Shown here: positions 1 through 6,418 of the stretch, piece after piece
Numbering within the stretch: the stretch's first letter is position 1
How the letters are laid out: each line of letters begins with the position of its first letter
Source: Candidatus Fermentibacterales bacterium
GTDB lineage: Bacteria; Fermentibacterota; Fermentibacteria; Fermentibacterales; JAFGKQ01
DNA length: 8,103 nt
NCBI GenBank assembly: GCA_016928495.1
Contig: JAFGKQ010000294.1
Coordinates: 1-8,103, forward strand
Direction: 5' to 3'
Notes under the pieces: model-generated
The model's database searches: none
Told to the model about the DNA's origin: nothing
What the model saw: the letters and a program-made list of their open reading frames with translations, nothing else
Translations under genes and position numbers: made by a program

Positions 1-2851
1 AAGCCTGTGCGGTATCGGAGATCACCGACGCCAGGAGCTGATCGCCGCCATCCAGGGACCGCGCGTCCGACCGATCGAAGACACCGTCTTCCAGAAGGCG
101 GCCGATGACGCCGGACCAGAGGATCGAGGAGCGCCCCCTCATCGGGTCCATTGCCACTTCGGACAGCATGAGGTCGGCCTGGTCCAGGACGGAGCTTGCC
201 ACGACCAGCCGTGCGCCTTGCCTGACGGCCTCCTGTATCTCCACGGCCAGTATCAGGTGGTCCGCCTCGGTAGAGGTGTTGTTGCAGACGATGAGGTCGG
301 CGTCACGCAGAGCGGACCTGTCGCAGGTGGAGGCGGTCAGGCCCAGCACCCCGTCCAGGGCACCGGACTCGTTGCCCGTGAGCATGATCGAAAGGGAACC
401 GATGTTGCCGGTGCCCAGCCCCTCGCGGGCGATTCTGGAGGCCAGCCAGGTCTCCTCGTTCGTCAGCTCAGGAGAGACCAGAACCGCCAGCGACCCGGGA
501 CCGTGCTCGGCAGCGACAGCTCTCATGCGCTCAGCGATCGTCCCGCTGGCCTCCTCGAGGCTGACCTGTCTCACGGACTCAGCCGCTCTGATCGTGGGAG
601 CGGAGATCCGCGGCTGCTTCAGGAAGATCTCGATCCCGAACCTGCCGTACCTGCAGAGATACTCGCCCGGGACTCCCGAGGGTCCGACGTAGTACCGATC
701 ACCGCCCAGGCTCCTGATGGTCAGTGGGCATGCCAGGGAGCAGAAGCCGCAGTGGCCGGGCGTGTCGGTCGTGTCCAGCCAGGCCCTTCCCGGGAAGGGC
801 AGCTTGATGGTCAGAGCCCCTGTCGGGCAGGCATCGACGCAGTTGCCGCAGCTCACGCAGTTCGTCTCTACCAGCGGATCGTTCATCGCCGGGCGCATCT
901 CCGTGCGGAAGCCCCTGTTGACCAGGCCGAGCGCAGAGACGGGGAGCACACGCGAGCAGGTCCTGACGCATCTCGAGCACAGGATGCACTTGTTGGGATC
1001 GTAGACGATGTAGGGATGGCGGTCATCCACCCTGTGCTTCCTGACGTAGCCCGCGTACTCGGCCATGTCCACGCCGTACTCCTCGGCGTAGAGGCGAAGG
1101 GCGCAGTCGCCGTAGCGGAGGCACCCGCACGAGAGGCACTTGTCGGCCTCGTGCATCATGTCCTCATACTCGAACCCGGAGGCTACCTCCAGGAAGTTCC
1201 CGCGTCTCTCCTCGACAGGGATCTGATGGACCTCGTGCCTGGGGCTCTCCTGTATCTCGCCCAGCTCCGCCTTCCCCGGCTTGCTCCAGAACTCCTTCTC
1301 GACGGTGAAGGGTGCGGGCTCCGGAGGCTCCCCGCTGAGCCACGAGTGGATGGCCCTGGCGGCTCTCCCTCCGTCCCTGATCGCGTCTATGACTACGGTA
1401 GGACCGTCATCTGCCGCGTCGCCGCCCGCGAACACACCATCGAGGTTGGTCCTCATCGTGGCCGTGTCCACCACGTAGGTGCTCCACTTCGTCAGCTCCA
1501 GGTCCTCGTCCATGACCCTGACGAGCCCGTCCAGGAGCGTGTCCTGACCGATCGCTGCGATCGCCAGATCGCAGGGCAGGTCGAACTCCGAGCCCTCGAG
1601 GGGCACCGGCCTGCGCCTGCCGGACGAGTCGGGCTCACCGAGCTTCATCCTTATGCACCTGAGAGCGCGGAGCCGCGAGCCCTCGTCCGAGACTATGCCG
1701 ACGGGGGCGGCCAGCTCCATGATCTCGATGCCCTCGTGAAGGCAGTCCTCTATCTCCATCTCGTCCGCGGGCATCTCGGCCCTGGTCCGCCGGTAGAGCA
1801 CGATGACCTTATCCGCGCCGAGCCTCCAGGAGGTGCGCGCCGCGTCCATGGCGGTGTTGCCGCCGCCGACCACGACCACCGTGCCCTGCAGCGGGGAGGG
1901 GTCGTCGGCCTTCTCGACAAGGAACTCGGCGCCGCTGACGACACCACTGGTCTCGAACTCGCCCTCCACCCGCATGGGCTTGCCCTTCCAGGCCCCCGCG
2001 GCCAGGAACACGGCATCATGTCGTTTCCTGAGATCCTCCAGGGTGACGTCGAGTCCGACCCGGACACCGGTGCGTATCTCGGCGCCCGCCCTGCGGATGT
2101 AGTCTATCTCGGCGTCCAGCACATCGTCGGGCAGCCGGTAGATGGGTATGCCGTACCTCAGCATGCCCCCGGCCCGGTCCATTGCCTCGTAGACTACGGG
2201 GCTGTAGCCCCTGAGACCCAGGAACCAGGCGGCGGTGAGGCCTGCGGGCCCTCCTCCGACTATCGCAACGCTCTTCCCCCTGTCGGGCTCCCGCTCGGGC
2301 GCGGCCTCATATACCCCCGGCAGGTCCGTGAGGAAACGCTTGACGGCGTTGATCGAGACCGCGGAGTCCACGTCCGCCCTGCGGCACACGACCTCGCACT
2401 TGCGCACGCAGACCCTTCCGCAGACTGCCGGCAGCGGGTTGACCCGCCTTATGAGATCCACCGCCTCCCGGTAGAGCCCCATGGAGGCCAGGGCGATGTA
2501 GCCCTGTGCGTCGACGCCGGCAGGGCAACCGCTCATGCAGGGGGAAACGCAGTCCGCATAGTGGTTCGACAGAAGGAGTGAGAGAGCCGTCCTTCTTGCC
2601 TCGATCACCCGCTCGCTCCTCGTCTCGATCTCCATACCCTCGGCTACGCGCGTGGCGCACGCGGGGAGCAGGTTCCATCTCCCTTTCACCTCGACCACGC
2701 ACAGGAAGCACGATCCGTAGGGCGGCAGCTCGGGCGAGTGACACAGCGCGGGTATGCTGTCCAGCTCCTGCTCGTGGACGACGTCCAGGATGGTCTTGCC
2801 AGGGGCGGCCGTGATCTGCCTACCGTTGACCCTGAGGTTGATGTCTGCCAT
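1..2851 (-). CDS. NuoG-like iron-sulfur subunit fused to a GltD-type FAD/NAD(P) oxidoreductase and a molybdopterin-oxidoreductase-like domain (3' end outside window)
   Basis: The frame is open from ATG at 2851 to the window edge: 950 codons with no stop, so the C-terminus is missing. GGGGAGG (2857-2863) lies 5 bases before the ATG, and the gap to the upstream gene is 12 bases. Domains in order: NuoG/HydA-type [2Fe-2S] domain, residues 1-80, Cys37, 48, 51, 65; GltD-type cluster region, Cys101, 105, 109, 144, 148, 152, 156; FAD-binding GGGPAG at 199-204; NAD(P)-binding GGGNTAMD at 329-336; FAD-closing segment near 470-500; C-x2-C-x-C-x5-C at 572-583; two ferredoxin [4Fe-4S] motifs, Cys622/625/628/632 and 665/668/671/675; then a molybdopterin-oxidoreductase-like domain from about 700 with Cys701, 704, 708, 733. 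By family it should pass electrons between the NuoE/NuoF pair, a second pyridine nucleotide site and an unknown acceptor in the cytoplasm. It is often labelled formate dehydrogenase alpha subunit, but Leu824-Thr825 replace the catalytic Cys/Sec-His, so that name is doubtful. Confidence 0.9.
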   Translation of the reverse strand, partial: MADINLRVNGRQITAAPGKTILDVVHEQELDSIPALCHSPELPPYGSCFLCVVEVKGRWNLLPACATRVAEGMEIETRSERVIEARRTALSLLLSNHYADCVSPCMSGCPAGVDAQGYIALASMGLYREAVDLIRRVNPLPAVCGRVCVRKCEVVCRRADVDSAVSINAVKRFLTDLPGVYEAAPEREPDRGKSVAIVGGGPAGLTAAWFLGLRGYSPVVYEAMDRAGGMLRYGIPIYRLPDDVLDAEIDYIRRAGAEIRTGVRVGLDVTLEDLRKRHDAVFLAAGAWKGKPMRVEGEFETSGVVSGAEFLVEKADDPSPLQGTVVVVGGGNTAMDAARTSWRLGADKVIVLYRRTRAEMPADEMEIEDCLHEGIEIMELAAPVGIVSDEGSRLRALRCIRMKLGEPDSSGRRRPVPLEGSEFDLPCDLAIAAIGQDTLLDGLVRVMDEDLELTKWSTYVVDTATMRTNLDGVFAGGDAADDGPTVVIDAIRDGGRAARAIHSWLSGEPPEPAPFTVEKEFWSKPGKAELGEIQESPRHEVHQIPVEERRGNFLEVASGFEYEDMMHEADKCLSCGCLRYGDCALRLYAEEYGVDMAEYAGYVRKHRVDDRHPYIVYDPNKCILCSRCVRTCSRVLPVSALGLVNRGFRTEMRPAMNDPLVETNCVSCGNCVDACPTGALTIKLPFPGRAWLDTTDTPGHCGFCSLACPLTIRSLGGDRYYVGPSGVPGEYLCRYGRFGIEIFLKQPRISAPTIRAAESVRQVSLEEASGTIAERMRAVAAEHGPGSLAVLVSPELTNEETWLASRIAREGLGTGNIGSLSIMLTGNESGALDGVLGLTASTCDRSALRDADLIVCNNTSTEADHLILAVEIQEAVRQGARLVVASSVLDQADLMLSEVAMDPMRGRSSILWSGVIGRLLEDGVFDRSDARSLDGGDQLLASVISDTAQA

Positions 2852-2863
2852 GGCCGCCTCCCC

Positions 2864-4651
2864 TCAGTTCTTGTAGACTGCGCCGAAGTTACAGCTAGAT
2901 ATGCATTTGCCACACTTGACGCAGATCGAGTTGTCTATCACGTGCGCCTTCTTGGCCTCGCCGGTGATGGCGCCAACGGGGCAGTTCTTCGCGCACAGCG
3001 TGCACCCAACGCATTTCTCCGCGTCTATGAAGAAGTCCACAAGCGCAAGGCAGCTCTTCGCCGGGCACCTGTGATCCTCTATGTGGGCCCTGTACTCGTC
3101 CCTGTAGTACTTGAGAGTGGTGAGGACCGGGTTGGGAGCGGTCTGCCCCAGGCCGCAGAGGCTCGATTCCCTTATCTGTCTGGCCAGCTTCTCCAGCTTG
3201 TCCAGGTCCTCTATCCTGCCCTCGCCCTTGGTTATCCTCTCGAGTATCTCCAGCATCCTCAGGGTGCCCACCCTGCAGAAGGTGCACTTGCCGCAGGACT
3301 CCTTCTGCGTGAAGTCGAGGAAGAACCTCGCGATCTCGACCATGCAGGTCGTGTCGTCCATCACGACCATGCCGCCGGAGCCCATTATCGCGCCCGTGCT
3401 CGGGATGCTCTCGAAATCGACGGGGGTGTTTCCCAGGCTGCTGGGTATGCAGCCGCCGGAAGGGCCGCCCATCTGGACCGCCTTGAACTCCCGATCGCCG
3501 ATGATCCCGCCGCCGATGCGGAAGACCAAGTCGTTGATCGTGGTGCCCATCTCGACCTCGGCCAGCCCGCCCCGCCTTATCTTGCCGGCGAGCGCGAACA
3601 CCTTGGTGCCCCTGCTCTTCTCGGTTCCCAGGGCCGAGTAGGCGGACGCCCCGTTGACGATTATCCAGGGCACGTTGGCGTAGGTCTCCACGTTGTTGTT
3701 GTTCGTCGGCTTCCCCCAGAGGCCCTTCTCCGCGGGGAAGGGAGGGCGGATCCTGGGCATGCCCCGCTCACCCTCTATCGAGGCGAAGAGCGCCGTCTCC
3801 TCGCCGCAGACGAAGGCACCCGCTCCCTGCTTGATCCTGATGTCGAAGCCGAAGCCCGATCCCAGGATGTCAGGGCCCAGGAAGTCGTTCGCCCTGGCCT
3901 GGTCGAGCGCGATGGTGAGCCTGCGTATGGCCAGCGGGTACTCCGCGCGGCAGTAGATGTAGCCCGAGCTCGCGCCAATGGCCCGGGCGCAGATGATCAT
4001 GCCTTCGATCACGGAGTGGGGATCGCCCTCCAGCACCGAGCGGTCCATGAACGCGCCGGGGTCTCCCTCGTCGGCGTTGCAGACCACGTACTTGACATCC
4101 GATTCGTTGCCGGCCGCGAAGGACCACTTCAGGCCTGTCGGGAACCCGGCCCCGCCTCTGCCCCGGAGCCCCGAGTCCTTGACCTCCTGGATGATGCTCC
4201 CGGGTGTCATCTCGAAGAGGGCCCTGCGAAGGGCTTTGTAGCCCTCCGGAGTCGACGTGTAGTCCTCGATGCGCTCGGGGTCTATGGTGCCGCAGTTGCG
4301 AAGCACGATCCGGTTCTGTGATCCCAGGAAGCCGGTCTCGGTTCCTTCCGGAGCCCCGGCGCCGCTCTCGAGCGCAACCGCCAGGTGCTCCTCCAGCACC
4401 CTGCCTCCGGCTACGTGCTCCTCGACTATCCTGCCGGCAAGATCGGGATCGACTCCCCCGTACACGAACCGGGCGCCGTCATCCTGCCTGACCTCCACCA
4501 GAGGCTCCCGGTAGCACATCCCTATGCAGCCGGTGCGGCCCAGCTCGAACAGGCCCTCCCGCTGGCCGCACAGCTCCTCCAGGCTGTCGTAGACCTGCTG
4601 GGCGCCGGCGGACAGCCCACAGGTGCCCATGCCCACTATCACTCTCGTCAT
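2864..4651 (-). CDS. nuoF: NuoF/HydB-like NADH-binding FMN iron-sulfur subunit with N- and C-terminal ferredoxin domains
   Basis: 595 residues from ATG 4651. This start is preferred over an in-frame GTG at 4666 because that GTG overlaps the GGAG ribosome site. Domains: thioredoxin-like [2Fe-2S] domain, about 1-90, with Cys11, 28, 42, 46; NuoF core with the glycine-rich FMN loop GRGGAGFPTG (164-173), NADEGDPGAF (192-201), and NADH-site GAGAFVCGEET (276-286); N3-type [4Fe-4S] site with Cys453, 456, 459 and 499; an HRCPAKSC segment (Cys529, 534); and a C-terminal 2x[4Fe-4S] ferredoxin, Cys547/550/553/557 and 577/580/583/587. This is longer than respiratory NuoF (about 440 residues) and matches the layout of HydB in bifurcating hydrogenases and related enzymes. 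By family it oxidises or reduces NAD(H) at FMN and routes electrons to the NuoE cluster and the ferredoxin clusters. It sits between nuoE (70-base gap) and the NuoG-like gene (12-base gap), so the three very probably form one complex. Family assignment is firm; bifurcation is inferred. Confidence 0.93.
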   Translation of the reverse strand: MTRVIVGMGTCGLSAGAQQVYDSLEELCGQREGLFELGRTGCIGMCYREPLVEVRQDDGARFVYGGVDPDLAGRIVEEHVAGGRVLEEHLAVALESGAGAPEGTETGFLGSQNRIVLRNCGTIDPERIEDYTSTPEGYKALRRALFEMTPGSIIQEVKDSGLRGRGGAGFPTGLKWSFAAGNESDVKYVVCNADEGDPGAFMDRSVLEGDPHSVIEGMIICARAIGASSGYIYCRAEYPLAIRRLTIALDQARANDFLGPDILGSGFGFDIRIKQGAGAFVCGEETALFASIEGERGMPRIRPPFPAEKGLWGKPTNNNNVETYANVPWIIVNGASAYSALGTEKSRGTKVFALAGKIRRGGLAEVEMGTTINDLVFRIGGGIIGDREFKAVQMGGPSGGCIPSSLGNTPVDFESIPSTGAIMGSGGMVVMDDTTCMVEIARFFLDFTQKESCGKCTFCRVGTLRMLEILERITKGEGRIEDLDKLEKLARQIRESSLCGLGQTAPNPVLTTLKYYRDEYRAHIEDHRCPAKSCLALVDFFIDAEKCVGCTLCAKNCPVGAITGEAKKAHVIDNSICVKCGKCISSCNFGAVYKN

Positions 4652-4660
4652 TGATCGGGA

Positions 4661-4664
4661 CTCC
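4661..4664 (-). promoter_or_regulatory. Ribosome binding site that decides the nuoF-like start
   Basis: The coding strand reads GTGGAG here, with GGAG ending 9 bases before the ATG at 4651. The only other in-frame start nearby, GTG at 4666, lies at this site itself and has no ribosome site of its own. The ATG is therefore the better start, and it makes the protein begin directly with the first beta strand of the [2Fe-2S] domain. Confidence 0.6.
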
Positions 4665-4721
4665 ACTCAGTTGCGTTGCGGTCGAAACGCCATGCCAACA
4701 TCCGGAGCGAGCGGGGCGCCG

Positions 4722-5234
4722 TCATGCCTCCGGCGCTGCCGCTTCCTTCCTCGACCTTCCCTCCCGGCGCCTGAGGTCTCTCAGGATCTTCCTGGCCGAG
4801 GCGGGGGTGAGCCTGCCATAGGTGTCATCGTTCACCATCATGACCGGAGCCAGCGAGCAGCAGCCGAGACAGGCGACCGTGAACAGAGTGAAAAGCCCGT
4901 CCTCGCTGGTATCGCCCACCTCGACCCCGAGCTCGTCCTGGATGGAGTCTATGAGCATCGCTGAGCCCGCGACGTGGCAGGCGGTGCCGTCGCATAGCCG
5001 AACCATGTGCTTGCCCATCGGTTGCAGCCGGAACTGGCTGTAGAACGTTATGACCCCGTAGACGGTGGACTCCGGGATGTTGGTGACGCCGGAGATGTGG
5101 CTGATGGCGCGCCTTGGGATGTAGCCGAAGTGGTCCTGAGCCGACTGGAGCAGCGGGATCAGCTCCCCGGGAGCTCCGTCGTAGCGCCAGAGGCGGTATG
5201 TAAAGTCTTCCCTGGTTGCCAGAGCCGTAGCCAT
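4722..5234 (-). CDS. nuoE: NuoE/HydC-like [2Fe-2S] subunit
   Basis: 170 residues from ATG 5234. An in-frame GTG at 5246 would add four residues and cannot be excluded, because ribosome-site evidence is modest for both; AAGG lies 5 bases before the ATG. The protein has the NuoE layout: an N-terminal helical domain (about 1-70, including the typical YGVITFYSQF at 59-68) and a thioredoxin-fold ferredoxin domain with cluster ligands Cys81 and Cys86 (C-x4-C), then Cys122 and Cys126 (C-x3-C). Its length is normal for the family. In complex I and in HydABC-type enzymes this subunit sits on NuoF and holds the [2Fe-2S] cluster close to FMN, either as an electron relay or, in bifurcating enzymes, as part of the branching path. 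The Arg/Lys-rich tail after about 155 lies beyond the conserved fold. It is followed by the NuoF-like gene on the same strand. Confidence 0.93.
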   Translation of the reverse strand: MATALATREDFTYRLWRYDGAPGELIPLLQSAQDHFGYIPRRAISHISGVTNIPESTVYGVITFYSQFRLQPMGKHMVRLCDGTACHVAGSAMLIDSIQDELGVEVGDTSEDGLFTLFTVACLGCCSLAPVMMVNDDTYGRLTPASARKILRDLRRREGRSRKEAAAPEA

Positions 5235-5247
5235 CACTCCCTTCACC

Positions 5248-5277
5248 CGCCCGGGAGGCTCGGGAGCAACCCGGGCG
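5248..5277 (-). promoter_or_regulatory. Strong GC hairpin between the receiver-RAM gene and nuoE
   Basis: CGCCCGGG (5248-5255 on the plus strand) is repeated as its exact inverse, CCCGGGCG (5270-5277), around a 14-base loop. Inside the loop GCTC and GAGC (5258-5261, 5264-5267) can pair as well, extending the stem past a small AG/AA internal loop. The element fills most of the gap between the stop codon of the upstream gene (5290) and the nuoE start (5234). No run of T follows, so it is not a standard intrinsic terminator. It could stabilise or process the mRNA, cause pausing, or set the expression of the enzyme genes relative to the signalling gene; that role is inference. Confidence 0.5.
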
Positions 5278-5289
5278 CGACGCGGGGCC

Positions 5290-6288
5290 CTAGTCCTCCA
5301 TCAGCCTTATGACCTTGGCCTCACGCACCCGGAGAACACCATCGATCTGGTTGAGCTTCTCTATGACTCGCGGTGTCCGACCCATCGCCCCCTGGCCGGT
5401 TATCATCCCGACCAGCCTGGACCCGCCGTCGATCACGTCGCAGAAGATGACCTCGTCCACAAAGAAGACGGTCGTGAAGATCTGCTGGATCGCGTCCCTG
5501 TCGACGTCCACAATGATGTAGCTGGTCGTGCCCGGCTGCCGATGGATGCCCTCCTGGGCGCTCTGCTTCACGGCCTTCTGGTAGACCTCGACGAACTCGC
5601 CTACGTCGCGGTCCAGCCTGGGTCTCTCGACCCGGGAGAGCGACACCACCTCGACGCCGTCCATCTTCTTCACGTACTCGAAGAGCCTGTCTATCCCCTC
5701 CCGGCTGGATGCCTGTGCGAGCAGGATGATGTCGACGTCGCCCCTGACCGCATCGCAGGACTGGACCCCCTCCATGGCGTAGAGCTCGGAGAAGATCTCC
5801 ATGCAGCGAGACTGGTCGGTTATCCTGACTGTCAGATAGGCGCTGACGGACTCCCTCATCGAGTCCCTCTCGGGGGCCGCAGCCATCCCCGACTCCGGCT
5901 CGAGAGTCGTCTCGCCGGGTGACAGCTCGTCCAGCGCCCCGACCAGGTCGGGTATCTCGAACGGCTTGTCCAGATAGCCGGTGTTGTGCTCCGAGAGGGC
6001 AGTGAGCTTCAGCCTCTCGTCGCCGAACCCGGTTATCACGAGAACCGGCAGGTCCGGGAACTGGTTCTTGATCACCTTGAGTATCTTCAGCCCGTCTATG
6101 TCCGGCATGAAGATATCCGTCACGAGATAGTCGTAGCCTATCCCCTTCTCGCGAGCCCTCTGCAGCTCGTGAATGGCGGATATCCCGTCAGGGCAGGCCA
6201 CTACGCTGTAGTCCTCCTGCGTAAGGCCCACCGTGAGGTTGCGCCTTATCTCAGGCTCGTCATCGATGATGAGTACACGGCCCTTCAA
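5290..6288 (-). CDS. Response-regulator receiver fused to two Lrp/AsnC-type ligand-binding (RAM) domains, no DNA-binding domain
   Basis: 332 residues from a TTG start supported by GGGAGG 6 bases upstream. Residues 1-122 are a CheY-like receiver with all key residues: acidic pair Asp9-Asp10, phosphoacceptor Asp58 (in VTDIFMP), Thr86 (in VITGFG) and Lys108 (in DKPF). A variable linker (about 123-146) leads to two copies of an alpha/beta fold resembling the Lrp/AsnC effector-binding domain: 147-222, with GVQSCDAVRGDVDIIL (174-189) matching the usual GV..C..V.G.yD..l pattern, and a more divergent copy at 255-328. There is no helix-turn-helix, and no GGDEF, HD or ATPase output. By family, RAM domains dimerise or form higher oligomers and bind amino acids or similar ligands at the interface; receivers switch oligomer state on phosphorylation. 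It lies between nfnB and nuoE on the same strand, so it may regulate these enzymes, perhaps by protein contact. No histidine kinase gene is visible. The ligand and partner are unknown. Confidence 0.85.
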   Translation of the reverse strand: MKGRVLIIDDEPEIRRNLTVGLTQEDYSVVACPDGISAIHELQRAREKGIGYDYLVTDIFMPDIDGLKILKVIKNQFPDLPVLVITGFGDERLKLTALSEHNTGYLDKPFEIPDLVGALDELSPGETTLEPESGMAAAPERDSMRESVSAYLTVRITDQSRCMEIFSELYAMEGVQSCDAVRGDVDIILLAQASSREGIDRLFEYVKKMDGVEVVSLSRVERPRLDRDVGEFVEVYQKAVKQSAQEGIHRQPGTTSYIIVDVDRDAIQQIFTTVFFVDEVIFCDVIDGGSRLVGMITGQGAMGRTPRVIEKLNQIDGVLRVREAKVIRLMED

Positions 6289-6294
6289 TGCATT

Positions 6295-6300
6295 CCTCCC
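6295..6300 (-). promoter_or_regulatory. Ribosome binding site supporting a TTG start
   Basis: The coding strand reads GGGAGG, then AATGCA, then TTG. The 6-base spacing fits the TTG at 6288. The ATG inside the spacer (6293-6291) is only one base from the ribosome site and is out of frame; it would encode two residues and stop at a TGA overlapping the TTG. No in-frame ATG or GTG occurs in the codons just upstream, and the protein read from the TTG begins exactly as receivers do (KGRVLIIDDE). Confidence 0.6.
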
Positions 6301-6351
6301 TGGATGTCCGGAATCGTCTCTGACGGAAGTCTGGAGCCTGGATGGCGCGTG

Positions 6352-6380
6352 AAGCTACCGTCGGCGCCGGAACGAGTCAA
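6352..6380 (-). promoter_or_regulatory. Possible sigma70-type promoter before the receiver-RAM gene
   Basis: In the 130-base gap after nfnB the coding strand has TTGACT (6375-6380; five of six match the -35 consensus), a 17-base spacer, and TAGCTT (6352-6357; a weak -10 with three of six matches, keeping the first T, the A and the last T). It lies about 60 bases before the TTG start. The gap is the longest in the window, so a separate transcript start for the receiver-RAM-nuoEF-nuoG-like group is plausible. No clear terminator was seen at the end of nfnB, so read-through from nfnAB is also possible. Confidence 0.3.
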
Positions 6381-6418
6381 GTTGCCCTTCAGCTCGAAAA
6401 ACCCCTCCACGACGGTCT

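Noticed and set aside
218-2581. A long plus-strand open frame (787 codons)
   Set aside because: It is antisense to the GltD-NuoG-like gene. The product is low-complexity, rich in Gly, Arg, His and Pro and without any recognised motif, as expected opposite a GC-rich gene with strong codon bias.
1-2851. Annotation of the large gene as formate dehydrogenase alpha subunit
   Set aside because: The catalytic Cys/Sec-His pair and the relay Lys are absent in the visible part, and the order of clusters follows NuoG.
2738-4321. A long plus-strand open frame (527 codons)
   Set aside because: It lies opposite the NuoF-like gene and the start of the next gene, whose minus-strand motifs are unambiguous; the plus-strand product shows no family signature.
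4673-4690. Small inverted repeat GCGTT/AACGC in the nuoE-nuoF gap
   Set aside because: Five base pairs around an 8-base loop is expected by chance and has no associated feature.
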